Below are positions 11,676 through 19,891 of a stretch of DNA of 57,500 nucleotides, piece by piece. The position numbers were made by a program, and so were the translations under genes. Below the pieces are notes generated by a model, which saw only the letters and a program-made list of their open reading frames with translations, did not search any database and was not told the DNA's origin. Source of the stretch: Prorocentrum cordatum. Lineage: Eukaryota; Sar; Dinophyceae; Prorocentrales; Prorocentraceae. The stretch's first letter is position 1. Each line of letters starts with the position of its first letter. The DNA is taken from NCBI GenBank assembly GCA_963575745.1, contig CAUYUJ010017815.1:80001-137500 (forward strand), written 5' to 3'.

Positions 11676-11725
11676 AAGCTGAATGGTATCGCAAATGTTT
11701 TCAACAGTGCGGACGGGCTCCCCAC
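5642..11725 (-). CDS. LINE A polyprotein: endonuclease, RT, C2H2 finger, RNase H, Zn-rich C-terminus
   Basis: The 2027-residue ORF has no internal stop. Residues about 426-730 are an AP-type endonuclease (GTWNTRKLG, GGDFNAEVG near 582, SYTDHDPVEVGV near 720). Residues about 1018-1300 are the RT: motif A FFDIEKAYPRV with Asp1111, motif B GLREGCPSSPPLFN near 1168, motif C GFADDTT at about 1247. A Pro-rich linker leads to a C2H2-like finger (CCPVCRRVF...HYDEAH) at about 1575. Residues 1664-1815 are RNase HI with Asp1667, Glu1723, Asp1751 and Asp1806, all four acidic positions present. More Cys-pair motifs follow (CKKC, CRKC, CSKC), then an Ala/Lys/Pro tail. EN-RT-RNase H order places it with I-like/RNase H-bearing LINEs. 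The first 24 residues read over the start of the truncated Penelope-like copy, so the natural start is probably Met25 (11653) or lies later. Confidence 0.9.
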   Translation of the reverse strand: MGSPSALLKTFAIPFSLVSHLLFAMGDSGERSGATGGASQGALLTAGRGQGSQGQPRRPLLQVDPHAAEAAARREEDARERSPRRGPQQVQALAPHTGDPTSEITGEVRKLVEERLGGYVTADTAKHVKRQASELVAKIQSLQNTNASITSAKDLIQALSEPGDKLPNGYHLRNVPIHFETTLLDSVMCEPDRKVIAITDNMTVRQAKEHIHEEQVHRPPRGRSSDNTFNGDWAGRCRSGVCSGCVSPLVVCIVFLSTVFHCKAMDVANPNPFRGAPTGAAGGEDLVGALRGASGWASYGSSSVVSAWIGGGSAQPLRGESTAGAVGSSDLSPASRSERAGGCASGPGESHRAPSDTRRRMELQQGPQNTDRPTRCQRRLVRIRRWKTVQKARKSRAKRCRAFYRLSLLRKSRAKRVRKGSEEIFLRGGTWNTRKLGSSSGYEPSQIKLECFLQLMEARRWEFGMFTDVNFYQNGVREYDVGTEVWTFVIRGKVCVVLNQRLTALWREGGSRVVVRGKWDRKGVRVMGVVLPREGQRRGLSLVACYAPVSGTANEETRDAFNEELRHVESRVRAHDNLLIVGGDFNAEVGRPGGGGEEEEEDLSQVIGAHGTARRSATGSDLLSLCSSVPLFVLSTAYAQREPATWWHPRFRTGHQLDHVLVRPRDRRHFTDCKSLHFGAEGGTASLQQRPARRRRRRRNRASAPTVREDGVIAWASYTDHDPVEVGVRLQGRWPAPRRAPNTRPPTPNYAGLLGPSESAQTKRDHFAARMTQILRNLETQADWKEICRVAREVGLEVLGPRERRHQIPWLQGHESEKKALDAAVSEAVSAWRSAPEGERERTLVAKRKANRDRRRQLRQWERAYWKGVGVRASAASHSGDQGELFRLFRDLRLRRGDRGDSGRWTAERAEQERELWRAHFEAISGNVGLVAEHVWRSVQAVPVSAEWLDSSPTDIELDACVRKMQTGRQPGDDGFVAEALKFGGAELRSRVFEIVRTMWTRAVQADPGEEGTTWPEEWQVGLVVPLWKNKGNRKDKNTWRGITLLSVGSKLLARIVASRLSQWSEGFIGEEQSGFRRGRGTDDALQVTRRLIEEAAALRTGDIVVFTFFDIEKAYPRVCRPALWRLLGHRGCPPGFLNVCRALHEHTGYRVRVLGGLSSTWFPLRGLREGCPSSPPLFNIYHDAVLKDFRGRRKRAAEEAGATPGVPWTYLIDGRLGKSARTRGQGRGEGGWANRQKHTVIGDIGFADDTTLAGFLEEMQTAEPLLEKTMTDWEEKSNAGKKERLLVSGKWRAPYDVRRQHEVQSLRHLGGIHHETGRWAADTTKRVQVGNTLARSIAKAWAVGTSHGRGRGSGVSITTRLHVMQTCMVAAITAGCRSRTWTRQDFSRLQRVVNYGVRRSFGMDILSMREHHISDAAMYKAAQWRTVEDTITRLSLQWLGHVARMPVWRVPKQVLFGWLDARRGGEDHSSPHAQTVFLRKGIRRIEIHEIDWFRRAQNRKGWKRKVDAAFPAGVSSDEHNRALNRWTPGRPLPSPPARAGAPGVPPPLPPPPPPFPPPPPAPPSPPLADDDEYCCPVCRRVFDKGNQLQYHYDEAHSVRDPHLVTSISHQCPDCKEYLGCDVRRHKPSCPARLELRDALQTQDGVYLPVVMGPHAPEPAAWWVATDGSGKDGEAGWGVVIWRVTDPSLPGMVPDYVLHAPVVSRAWDHRWFGARSQTNNTAELSAIGELMKWLLDEAPDGGHVPVHIRYDSEYAANIARGLWEVKSNEELADAVQELTARVLERRSLTWEHVYGHTGAHDNELADRAADLGRRGYASRQSARWMATPPQVAELQWNEVDYCKKCGIKVLSKDLYGHITRCTVAGYAIPAGMTKCRKCLTYVKEGCRKAHESKCRGSDIMNRTCSKCGLVYPPPPPGMLCRPLGNHEKWCRGDAAAKAKAQAVAVAAAAAPAPPPPPGPGAAKAKAKAKPKPKPHVGAKGKAGPPVKAAPAKAVTARVAGKARGANAQAKAAIRLAGIARRRPAGAG
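11089..11653 (-). CDS. 5' ORF segment of the Penelope-like element, apparently interrupted by LINE A
   Basis: Starting at the ATG at 11653 (MGDSGERSGAT), about 185 residues look like an independent protein segment: a Gln/Arg-rich linker, a charged helical part (EVRKLVEERLGGYV) and a globular-looking part ending near EHIHEEQ. After that the reading frame changes character (Arg/Ser-rich, then LINE endonuclease). It lies just downstream of the truncated element copy, at the place expected for the 5' end of the full Penelope-like copy. The fused frame with the LINE may be accidental. No family recognised. Confidence 0.4.
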
Positions 11726-13449
11726 GACTCTGCTTACCGTGGGCGTGGCCTCGGCTGCTTAGCGCCCTGAGCCCTAAATGTTGCCACATGTTTCTGTGCA
11801 CCGGCGCATCGACGGGCATCTTTCGCCCAGGGATGCTGGGGATGCTGAAACCTTCACCTACCCCTGCCTACCAACCTGAAGCGGTGCACACTCTGTCAGA
11901 ACACTCCAAGAGTCATCCCCAGGGTGTCTGTTCATGCCTGTTATAACGTGTACAGCATGCTTGGAGGAAAGCTTAAAGGAAATCCCGACTTTGCCGAGAC
12001 CGCCTCCGCTACCCCACTTCTGCTCTACTCTCCTGAAGACGCTCCTGAATTTAGCGCTTTCCCACTCCTTGTAATAGGGAAGCACCAGAAACGACTTCGC
12101 ACTAGAGCTCCTGCCTCTGTTGGAAAACTGGGGATGGCAACTCTCGTAAACATCGCTGGTATGATGTATTCCGTCACGGACTCTCACGCCAGAAAAGAAT
12201 GTATCGATACAAGCTGCTGCAGACTTCTTGGTGCAACACAGTCTCCTGAATCTCCTCACCATGGCCGCCGGCCATGCGAGGTGAACGTGCACGGGGTGAG
12301 CAGAAGATAGGGAAAGAGGAGTATAGATCGAGGTCGGCTTGACGAAGCAGTAATGAGACAATCTGCCTGTGCGCCTCCATTCGTCATCTTTCCTCAATTC
12401 CACGTCAAGCATGACAGCCGACTCCACTCTCAAGCTTTCGACTTTGAGCTTGAAGAACTGGCTCCGTATCCGCATCTCTCTTACGAAGGCGCCCCACTGC
12501 GTAGCGTGAGCGGCCCCGTCCAAAATGATAAAGATATCATCCTTGAATCTTCCGTAAAATTTGATGCCGTATTGTCGCTGCACCCCAGCGTCTGTTGCGA
12601 AGTTCTCCTCAACCATATAATGGAAGGCTGTGTCGCTGACGTCCCCCGAGCAAAGCAGACCCATACCAGTGCCCCACTGTACTGTCCATAATCTATCGGC
12701 TACCCCCTCCACGGAGACGAGCTGATTACGGAGTATCGCGGCCAGGATGGTTTTGTACGCTTGCCGCGACGCAGGGCACTCTATCGCCTGAGAAGAATGA
12801 TGGATTAGCTGATGATGCTCCCCACTCATGAAATAGTCCTTGATATCTATCTTGAGGAAGCGGTCGTTCTCAAGAACGGCAATACCCCGTAATTGATGTA
12901 GCAAGTCCTGGCTGTCTCGTAGAATGTGGGGTTGCCTTGCGAGAAATGGACGGAGGAGAGAAGACACATAGCGCATGCCACCGGTCAGTGGACTGCCCGT
13001 GCTAGCATGTATGGCTCGTAATTCGACCTCTCCTGCAGGCTTGTGCGTTTTCACCGTGCATTTCAAACGAGATATCATTTTAAGGTTGCCTTCGCGGCCC
13101 CAGGATAGAAGCGCGTGGACAAGGCGGAGATCATCAAGTTGCTTCCCAGCTTCCTTGACAGCCAGAGCGTAATCATCGAAAAACTCATCTGCTGCATCTG
13201 TGGGATTTCGGACCTCTCGGTACCGTGTGGTCTGTACAATATTCAGGCTCTCTGCGACTAATGTTGCCTTAGGAATCAAACAGTAACCTCCATCTTTGTC
13301 GGTGGGTAACACACCTATGCCCCCATGCCTGAAAATATCCATTGCCAAAGACACGATCCCAGATAGATTGGAGATGGCCCCCCTGTTGCCCATGTGGCGG
13401 CCTCGTGCTCTTCGGCACTCGTGCCACACCCCGTCCACTATTTCTCTGC
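11679..13449 (-). mobile_element. 5'-truncated tandem copy of the Penelope-like element (pseudo-LTR)
   Basis: This 1771-bp copy is nearly identical to 135-1905. It contains the 3' untranslated part and about 530 codons of RT. At 13450 homology stops abruptly while the left copy continues into the RT N-terminus, i.e. it is cut at the 5' end. The near identity shows the duplication is recent. Confidence 0.85.
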
Positions 13450-13474
13450 TCCCGAGCTTACCAGTTTGAAACAT
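11858..13474 (-). pseudogene. 5'-truncated duplicate of the Penelope-like RT
   Basis: The frame is open for 538 codons. Residues from about 11 onward equal the left RT from its EIVDGVWHECRR region to the C-terminus, with all RT catalytic blocks intact. The first ten residues read over flanking DNA (13450-13474). The missing part is the N-terminal roughly 120 residues. One residue differs (ATDAG here, ATNAG in the left copy). It is best seen as a partial copy, although the RT core itself is undamaged. Confidence 0.85.
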
Positions 13475-13519
13475 ACCCCTATCCCTATGCTTGACATCGC
13501 CTCGCCTCGGTGCCTATCT

Positions 13520-13649
13520 TAAGGATTCCCTCCGTTTCTGAGGGCCCATCCCTGAGATCGTCCTCGCGTTTTGCTCGCCCACCTTGGGGATAGGGATACG
13601 TCCGAGGCTGGTTACGAGCGGCACGCTCATCCACGCCGCGGTCCTCGGG
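13520..13649. repeat. Right copy of long direct repeat flanking the composite element
   Basis: It equals positions 1-130. Between the end of the truncated copy (13449) and this repeat are 70 bp that may also belong to the target-site duplication; their left partner would lie before the window. Confidence 0.8.
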
Positions 13650-13775
13650 CGGCACGCGGTCCCGAGCCTCTCCCGGCCTCCCGCCGCGAGGAGCGGAGCG
13701 ACCGGCGATGCGCCCGCAGGGCACGGCGTGTCGCCGGGGCTGCCGGGGCCGCCAGGGCGACACGCGATCCAAAAG

Positions 13776-13943
13776 TCCGGAGGGAAGAAAACCCACAGAC
13801 ACAATTCGTCGTCGATTCCCAGGAAAATGTGGGAACATATGGGAAGTGGGGGGGAAGACAAAAGCCCAGAAAACATGGGAAAATGTGGGGAAACATTTTA
13901 TGTGTGTGTATTCATTTGTGTGTCCTTGGGCCCCTTGAAAAAG
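13776..13943 (+). mobile_element. Introner-like element, family 1, copy outside the PPR gene
   Basis: This 168-bp segment closely resembles introns 4 (46172-46341) and 6 (46843-47014) of the PPR gene. Shared blocks are CCACAGACACAA, the ATATGGGAAGTGGGGGGGAAG block, GAAAACATGGGAAAA, and a TGTGTGTATT...CCCCTTGAAAA end. It is bordered by AAAAGT-like sequence on both sides. If it is an intron here, the surrounding sequence should be exonic, but I could not recognise a product in 13650-13775 or 13944-13990. Confidence 0.7.
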
Positions 13944-14899
13944 TTCCCGGCCGTTCAAGCAGTGGCGAAGCGTCCTTCGCTCGCCTAGAGCCCAACCAAA
14001 CAATGTTCTAAGAGCCTGCTGCGGTTTCCACGGAATGTTCTTAGGACAGTTCTGGCCGGAGCAGTCTTGTTTTAGCGCATGAGGCTTATGTTCTGAGAAC
14101 CTTGTTTTTGTTCTTAGAACATGATTGGGTTCTAAGAACGCTTCGTGGTAGGACTATAGGAACGCCGGGACGATCGGTCCCTGCTCAATTTTCTCAGCCG
14201 CTTCGTCATGTAGGGCTGGACCTAAACGCTGTTCTGCTGGACTTTGGCCGTGTTTTGTTGCTCGTTTTGGCAGGGAGGTACAGGGAAACAGGGAAAGCAA
14301 AACGAAGCGCAAAACGAAACCAACACGAACAACAACGTTTAGGTTCAGCCCTGTCGTCATGAGTCTCGACAAGCATTCCCCTTTCACTGCGGGGAGCCCC
14401 CCTCAGTGAGAGGCAAGAGGCCCATGAAGCTTCCGTATGGGCTCCCGTGTGATCTCCCTCCCGGTTTCCCTCACGGTCCGTCGTGTGGTCCCGCGTATGG
14501 TCTCTAGTCGGGTCTCCCTCCTGCATTGCCGCGTGTGGTCTCCTTTTTTGTGTCCCGTATGGTCTCCCGCTCGATCCCCGTGTGGTCTCTCATGTGGCTT
14601 CTTGTGTGGTCTCCTGTATGGTTGCGTAGTGTCTCTAGTATGCTCTCCCAGCGCTCCCGACTACTAGATCATTCCGACTAGTACTGCGCGCCAGATACTT
14701 CGCAACACACCGACTGTACCACAGTTTTCACTGCATCGATGTGTGTATATACGTAGCACCCCGCTGTCGCGGATAAGAGTGAGGGGGCGGCGGGGACGTC
14801 GGCAGCCTGTCAGGCTCTGAAGAAGCCTGTCGCAGGCGTCTAAGTTTTACAAATTACACCACGAGCCCGCCGCAGGCGCCGATTTTTCGTTAAAGTTAA
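13944..14899. other. Non-coding stretch with palindromic and degenerate short repeats
   Basis: Between 13995 and 14145 the palindrome-like motif GTTCT(A/T)AGAAC recurs several times in intact or decayed form (for example near 14111 and 14130). Between about 14435 and 14650 there is a degenerate repeat around GTGTGGTCTCC. No gene is recognisable. Confidence 0.5.
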
Positions 14900-15165
14900 A
14901 GCAATGTGGGTGGGTGGTGGGGTGGGTCGCGGGTGGGTCGCGGGTGGGTCGCGAGTGGATCGCGGGTGGGTCGCGGGGTGGGTCGCAGGTGGGTCGCGGT
15001 TGGGTCGCGGGTGGGTCGCGGGTGGGTCGCGGGTGGGTCGCTGGGTGGGTCGCGGGTGGGTCGCTGGGTGGGTCGCGGGTGGGTCGCTGGGTGGGTCGCG
15101 GGTGGGTCGCAGGTGGGTCGCGGGCGGCTCGCGGGTGGGTCGCGGTTGGGTCGCGGGGGGGCGGC
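14900..15165 (+). repeat. 11-bp G-rich minisatellite, unit GGGTGGGTCGC
   Basis: About 20 units or partial units run head to tail, some with a shortened CTGGGTGG variant. GGG runs are separated by one and about four bases throughout, so the plus strand is a strong G-quadruplex candidate. Long frames on both strands here (Thr-Arg-Asp-Pro-Pro type) are products of the repeat and not genes. Confidence 0.9.
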
Positions 15166-15541
15166 GCCAAACCACAACACACAACAACAAGAATCCGCAT
15201 CGCGGAATCCCATTTCAGCCACGCAGCCAGAGACAGTGAACGACCGTTCGGCCCCCTCTTTCTGATGCGTGCAGGTACAGATATGCATATACCCACCCAG
15301 GGCGCACCATGCAGCTTGCACGGCGGTCTGGGAAGGGGGGCCCCAAGCCCAGCAGCCCGAGCGGGGCGCTGGAGGCGGCCGGGCAGCGGCGTGAGGCCTC
15401 CTCGCAGCCCTGGGCAGGTGCGGCTTCGCCAGCGGATGTGGGCCGCGCGTCGGGCAGGAGCGTGCCCGGAGCGAGCTCGTCCCCTCGGGTGTTCCCTGTT
15501 CTTCTGGGCCGCGCACGGCCGCCCGTGCTCCAGGAGGACCA
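15166..15541. other. GC-rich stretch without recognisable gene
   Basis: The segment lies between the minisatellite and the decayed RNase H frame and may be 5' remains of the same decayed element. Nothing specific was identified. Confidence 0.4.
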
Positions 15542-16583
15542 GTGTCTGTGCTGAGAGGCACCAGCGTGCCCTTTGGTCGGCTTCTTTCGGGCCCCTGGCC
15601 CTGCTGCACGAACGTAGCCCAGTCGATTGCCTTGCCTGTACTCCTATGTGGCAGCCTAGATGGCTCGATCTGGTACGGGTGCTACGAGTGCGATGTGCTG
15701 TCTAGCAGGCGAGGAGACATGGTCTCGCCAGGACTGCGCAGCCACGCTCGTCGAGCCATTGCGGTTGGGTTCGAGTTTGGGGAGATTCTCGCTAGAGGGA
15801 TCTTCCCGAACCCTTCGGCCTTTTTCAGCCCTCAGCCCCCTGAGCAGGCAATACATTGGTACTGCCGCCCTGCCAGCGGATATCTGACGGGTTTGCTGTT
15901 CACGGACGGGTCGGGGCTCTGGGTGAGTGTGCTTGAGTTGGCTAGGGCGGGCTGGGCCGTTGCGATGCGTTACCCCCACGGTCAGGTCATAGCAGCAGCC
16001 TGCGGACCAGTCCCTCTAGAGTTCTTACCTCGCCAGACGGCGAGGGACGGGGAAGATTTCGCGGTGCGCATGTTGACTCAGGTAGCGTCGTCTCCGTTTC
16101 ACATGTACTGTGACTGTAAAGGCACGGTTCAGAATTTGATCAAGGGTCTTGGGACTGGAGCGGGGATTGACAACACCAGGGCCCACATGTGCCGCGTTTT
16201 CCAGCAATGATTTTGCGGCCCACAGGACCAAGGCCCATTGCAGCATGACAGATGTGCACAGTGATGTGACCACTTTGTGGGAGGAGCGCGGCAATGACGC
16301 CGCAGATGAGTTCGCCAAGAAGGATGGGAGTCTGCGCGGCATCAGAGCTGAGCACATGCACCTGTGGCGCGGCCTTGAGGCCATCTGCTGCGAGGCCGCG
16401 CAGTGGACGGGGCAGGTGCACGCGTGGGTCGGTTGCGGGGAGGTGGGTCGGGATCACGACGATGTTGGCGAGCTGTGGGCGGCGCGAGGCGAGGCTGAGG
16501 AGTCCCCCCCGTGCCGCGGCCAGCCAGCCGCTGCCTATCCTCCCTGCTCCGTTCAGGAGCCGCCCAGCCGACGGCTGGGATGA
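15542..16583 (+). pseudogene. Decayed LINE C-terminal part with frameshifted RNase H
   Basis: The first frame (15542-16210) shows an RNase H core: FTDGSG near residue 120, an acidic position in RDGEDFAVRML and the strand HMYCDCKGTVQNLI. It stops at 16210. The next frame (from about 16200 to 16583) carries the missing end: HRTKAHCSMTDVH and RGNDAADEFAKKDG, the last bearing the final catalytic Asp. A single indel near 16205 therefore breaks the domain. The arrangement resembles the RNase H part of LINE C at 34184-36364. No RT precedes it in this window, so it is a 5'-truncated, broken copy. Confidence 0.7.
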
Positions 16584-18235
16584 GTTTGCTGACGCAGGCG
16601 ATCGGTTCAGTGGCCGCCCGCTTCTTTTCGCTCGCGTGTCTGCGCGTAACGGGCGCGCAGATGACCGAGCTGCCTGTTTTGGTTGCGGGTGCGGGGCTTA
16701 TTCCACTGGCTTTCAGACCTCGAGAGCCCTGCTGCAGCGTTGTTGTTTGTGAAAGTGCGGGCGCTGGGCTGCAGTCCCAGCTCCGACGTCTGCGCGCGAG
16801 ACCGTTGCCATCGTGCAAGGCTGGTGTCAGGGATCTTGTGCTGGGAGCACCTGTCGGGGTCCCGACGGAAGTCCGCGCCCGCCCAGCCCAAGTTTTTACT
16901 CCCGAGTTGCTTGCCCGTGGCGACCCTTCGGAGGCCTCCAGGGGCCTGCCGTCTGGGCATGGCCCTTCCTGGTCCTGTCGGCCCTGAGGGCCTCCCGTCG
17001 GCCTCGCGGGGGTCGGGCTCCTGCTCTGGCCCTCCTGGGGCGGCTCCTGGGGCTGGGTCGAGGGCGAGCGCGCTGCGGGCTTCTGGCCTCGGGGAGGCCC
17101 ACCTGCCCCTCGGCGGCGGAGCTCGGCGCGCGCCACCTGCGCAGAGGACGCAGGCGAGGGGGGCGCCCGACGCTTCGTCCTCCGAGGCGCCCGCTTTTGG
17201 AGCCGAGCAGGCCTCACCTCGACCGCCTTCTGAGCCCCGTCTCGTCTCGTCTCGTCTCGTGCAGCTCGCGCGCCGCGGGCCCGGCCCCATCGGGCCCCCT
17301 GCGGCGCCGAGGCGAGGGAAGGCTCGAGCTCGACCCCGGCCTGCCCGCTGGGGAGGGCGGGATGGGCGCGCCCGCCCCCCGGGCCAGGGGCGCCCCTGGC
17401 GGGTGCTTCTTCCTGCCTGGGCCTCTGGGGAGCCCGGCGCCCACCGTGGCCGGCGCAGCGCCCCAACGCCGCCGCGCGCGCGTCGAGGCGCGCGAGGAGC
17501 GGCATGGGGACGAAGACAGAGACAGCGAAGTCGACGCCGGCATTCTGACGGCCGCGCTCGAGGCCACCGGCGTCGACTCCGCGGGGGCCGCTGCGGCGTT
17601 GCCCGAACGGGCGGGCGCCGCAGGCCGGGGCGGTCTGGACGGACGAGGGCGTCGTCGGGGCAAAGGAGGCGGACGTTGAGCAGGCCGCCAAGGCGGAGGC
17701 GGAGGTCGAAGCCAGGGCGGAGGCGGAGGCGAAGGCTGCGGCGGAGGCAGAGGCTAGAGCCAAGGCGGACACGTATGCGAAGGCAGCGGCGGAGGCCGAA
17801 GAGGTTGCAGAGGCGGGGGTCAAGGCCAAGGCCGAGGCGGAGGCGAAGGTTGGGGCGATCGCAGAGCAGGCTGCCGCCGCAGAGGCCGCCCCGAGCAAGG
17901 CCGCCCGGGGACCTCCCGTTCGCCTGCGCGCTGAAGGCCCCAACGGGCGCCAGCGACTTGAGCGCGCGCAGGCGCTAGCCAAAGACGACGATCGGGTCCG
18001 CGAGCTATTGCGCGATCCTGGGTTGGAGGGCTTGACCAAGACCGTTCTGGACGGGCTCAAGACCGCGGCGCAGCAGGAGGCGGCCATTGGGGCCGAGCTG
18101 TTCTACGGAGGCCTGACCCAGCTGTTTGGGCCCCCTGGGCTAGGATGGTACGCGGCTCCATTAAGACGTCCATGGAGTGCGAACATTGCAACGTGGACGA
18201 TTCCAAAGAACCGTTCACGTCGTCCAACGGCCTGA
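16584..18235 (+). other. Decayed GC-rich coding remnant ending in an Ala/Glu/Lys-rich helix
   Basis: Several frames are open because of the base composition. The best coding signal is in the frame from about 17620 to the stop at 18235: repeated AKAEAEVEARAEAEAK-type segments that would form one long helix, then a part with LLRDPGLEGLTKTVLDG and ELFYGGLTQLFGPPG. An upstream frame ends in RARVEAREERHGDEDRDSEVD. These pieces may be one protein broken by frameshifts or exons. No function can be given. Confidence 0.35.
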
Positions 18236-18640
18236 CCGGCAGGTCCCGCGTGGCGGCATTTCGTGGTTGACCCGATGAACGACGATGAGTTTCCAGAACG
18301 CGACGGCTTTAAAGAGACTCGCACCGACAAGTGCTGCGAGGCGAAGTGTCTGGGCGCTTTTGCGGAAAAAGCGCAGGCAAAGAACGCCGAGCTGCAAGGC
18401 GCCGGCGCGGGCACTGATATGTTGGAGGTCGAGGAGATCGCTGGCGGGCTTTGCGCGGGTCCTCTGCCCGAGAAGTATAATTCCTTTTTGCGAGCGGCGA
18501 GCGGGTGCCCTTTCTTGAAGAGTAAGTTCGCCGACCTCTGCAAGAGGAACACATCCACTACCATTACCCATTGCATTAACAGCTGCGTCATTCAAGTGTC
18601 GAAGCTGACCAAGGTGCGTGATATGTGGAGGGGGTCCACG
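18140..18640 (+). pseudogene. Frameshifted small protein with Cys motifs
   Basis: One frame reads MECEHCNVDDSKEPF from about 18172 and stops near 18245 just as a second frame (18263 onward, MVDPMNDDEFPERDG) begins. The second continues with TDKCCEAKCLGAFAEKAQAKN, ASGCPFLKSKFADLCKRN and INSCVIQVSKLTKV. The regular Cys spacing and sensible amino-acid use suggest one protein interrupted by an indel near 18245. AAGGTGCGTG at about 18612 could be a splice donor, after which the frame loses character. Family unknown. Confidence 0.4.
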
Positions 18641-19504
18641 AGGGCGCGGTTGCCCGTTTCCTTCTGGAAACCGAATCCGACAGGCATCCACGGCAGTGTC
18701 GGTTTCGGGTTCTTCTCGACAACCGTCGAAGGAGCAGGCGGCGCACTACTCGCAGGGCCAAGCATCCACACATTTTCACATGAGCGTGGGGGTGGTGGAC
18801 CGCGGAGCGGATGTGGGGTGGTTCAGTCAGTATGCCCACGAGCGCGAGATGCTCTTCCTTCCAATCCTCGGCATCCAAGTTAGTAGAAACGCGTGTGTCC
18901 GGGCGCGCGCTGCGGGCGGGGGCGAAGCCCTCATTGAGCTTGGTGTCTGAGACGCTAGAGCAGGTACAACGGGAGCGGCGCAAGCTCGTGCAAGATGTGG
19001 TGGGCAGCGTCTACTGAGGGTGAACTTAGCCAGGCCTGGGGCGATTGGTTTGCACCGGCTCGTGGAGTCCACGCTCCAAGACGGGACTCTCCAGCGCAAG
19101 CCCGCGCGGCGCAATTTCGACCAGCAGTTTCAGCGAGCGGTCGCACAGGCTATCCACGTGAAGACGGACGCCCTCGAGGACTTTCCCCCTCTTGTCTTGT
19201 AGGAGGGTGGTGGTGGTGGAAAACAGGCCCATCGTAAAGCACGCTCGGGGGGATGGCATCCCCCACATGGTTGGACTCGTCGGCCAGAACGGACGAGCCA
19301 ACGGCGGCCAAACATAAACAAGCGCGGCTGCACAAGACGGAACCGAGCGGACATCGGCGCGAACGAGAATCTTCGAACGGAACAAACAGCGGACCCCCGA
19401 ACCATGACAAAAGCACGTAGATATCAACAGCGGGGAAACAGGCCCCCCCCCAGCATTTTTTCAACATCGAGGCCCCGCCCCGCGGGGGCGGGGCGAACGA
19501 GGAC
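18641..19504 (+). other. Possible further remnants of the same transcript; otherwise no gene
   Basis: Short protein-like pieces are visible, for example SETLEQVQRERRKLVQDVV ending at 19017 and, in another frame, FDQQFQRAVAQAIHVKTDA ending at 19202. They may be exons or decayed coding sequence. I cannot join them. Confidence 0.25.
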
Positions 19505-19695
19505 CGGAGGGGGGGGGAGATGCGAAGAAGGAGGAGGAGGAGGAGGAAGGAGGAGGAAGGAGGAGGAGGAAGGAGGAGGAAGGAGGAGGAGGAGGAGGAG
19601 GCAGGAGGAGGAGGAGGATGAAGGAGGAGGAGGAGGAGGAGGAGGAGGAGGAGGAGGGAGGAGGAGCAGGAGGAGGAGGAGGAGGAGGACTCTTA
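19505..19695 (+). repeat. (GGA)n microsatellite
   Basis: The tract is almost pure GGA/GAG with occasional AAGGA variants. Confidence 0.95.
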
Positions 19696-19699
19696 TAGG

Positions 19700-19891
19700 T
19701 AGATGGGGTCGGAGGATCGCATCCCCGATGTATCGCCGATACGGCTCGATATGGAGCCCGATTTGCTTCACGTTGACGTCGCCGATACATCGCCGACGAC
19801 GACGATGCGTCGCCGGCGAATCGCCGATGCCTCGCCGCTGAATCGGCGATGCGGCGCGATCCTCCAACCCCATCTCCTCCGACCCCATCTA
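19700..19891. mobile_element. MITE-like element with terminal inverted repeats
   Basis: The left end TAGATGGGGTCGGAGGATCG is mirrored by a right end that reads, on the other strand, TAGATGGGGTCGGAGGAG, followed by a second ATGGGGTTGGAGGATCG unit. The inner part is built of ATCGCCGAT/ATCGGCGAT motifs, so much of the 192 bp can fold back. No coding capacity. It inserted at the end of the GGA tract. The target duplication is unclear. Confidence 0.7.

Larger units (their letters stand above)
131..13449 (-). mobile_element. Composite Penelope-like retroelement, head-to-tail partial plus full copy, with nested LINE
   Basis: Read on the minus strand the block is: a 5'-truncated copy of the element's 3' part (13449-11679), a 5' ORF segment (11653 to about 11089), a nested LINE (to about 5177), an ORF1p-like ORF (4789-3869), a second ORF (3714-2263) and the RT (2269-314). 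Positions 135-1905 and 11679-13449 match over 1771 bp with a constant offset of 11544; the only coding change I noticed is Asn versus Asp in the RT. A partial upstream copy acting as a pseudo-LTR is a known arrangement of Penelope-like elements. Both flanks carry the same repeat of at least 130 bp, which supports one insertion event followed by, or carrying, the LINE insertion. The nesting is inferred. Confidence 0.65.

Noticed and set aside
14840-15609. Minus-strand frames with repeated TRDPPATHP units resembling a structural protein
   Set aside because: The units come from the 11-bp minisatellite, whose unit length is not divisible by three, so all frames show the same cycle.
19404-19841. 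Arg/Glu-rich nuclear protein
   Set aside because: It is a reading of the GGA microsatellite and the MITE-like element.
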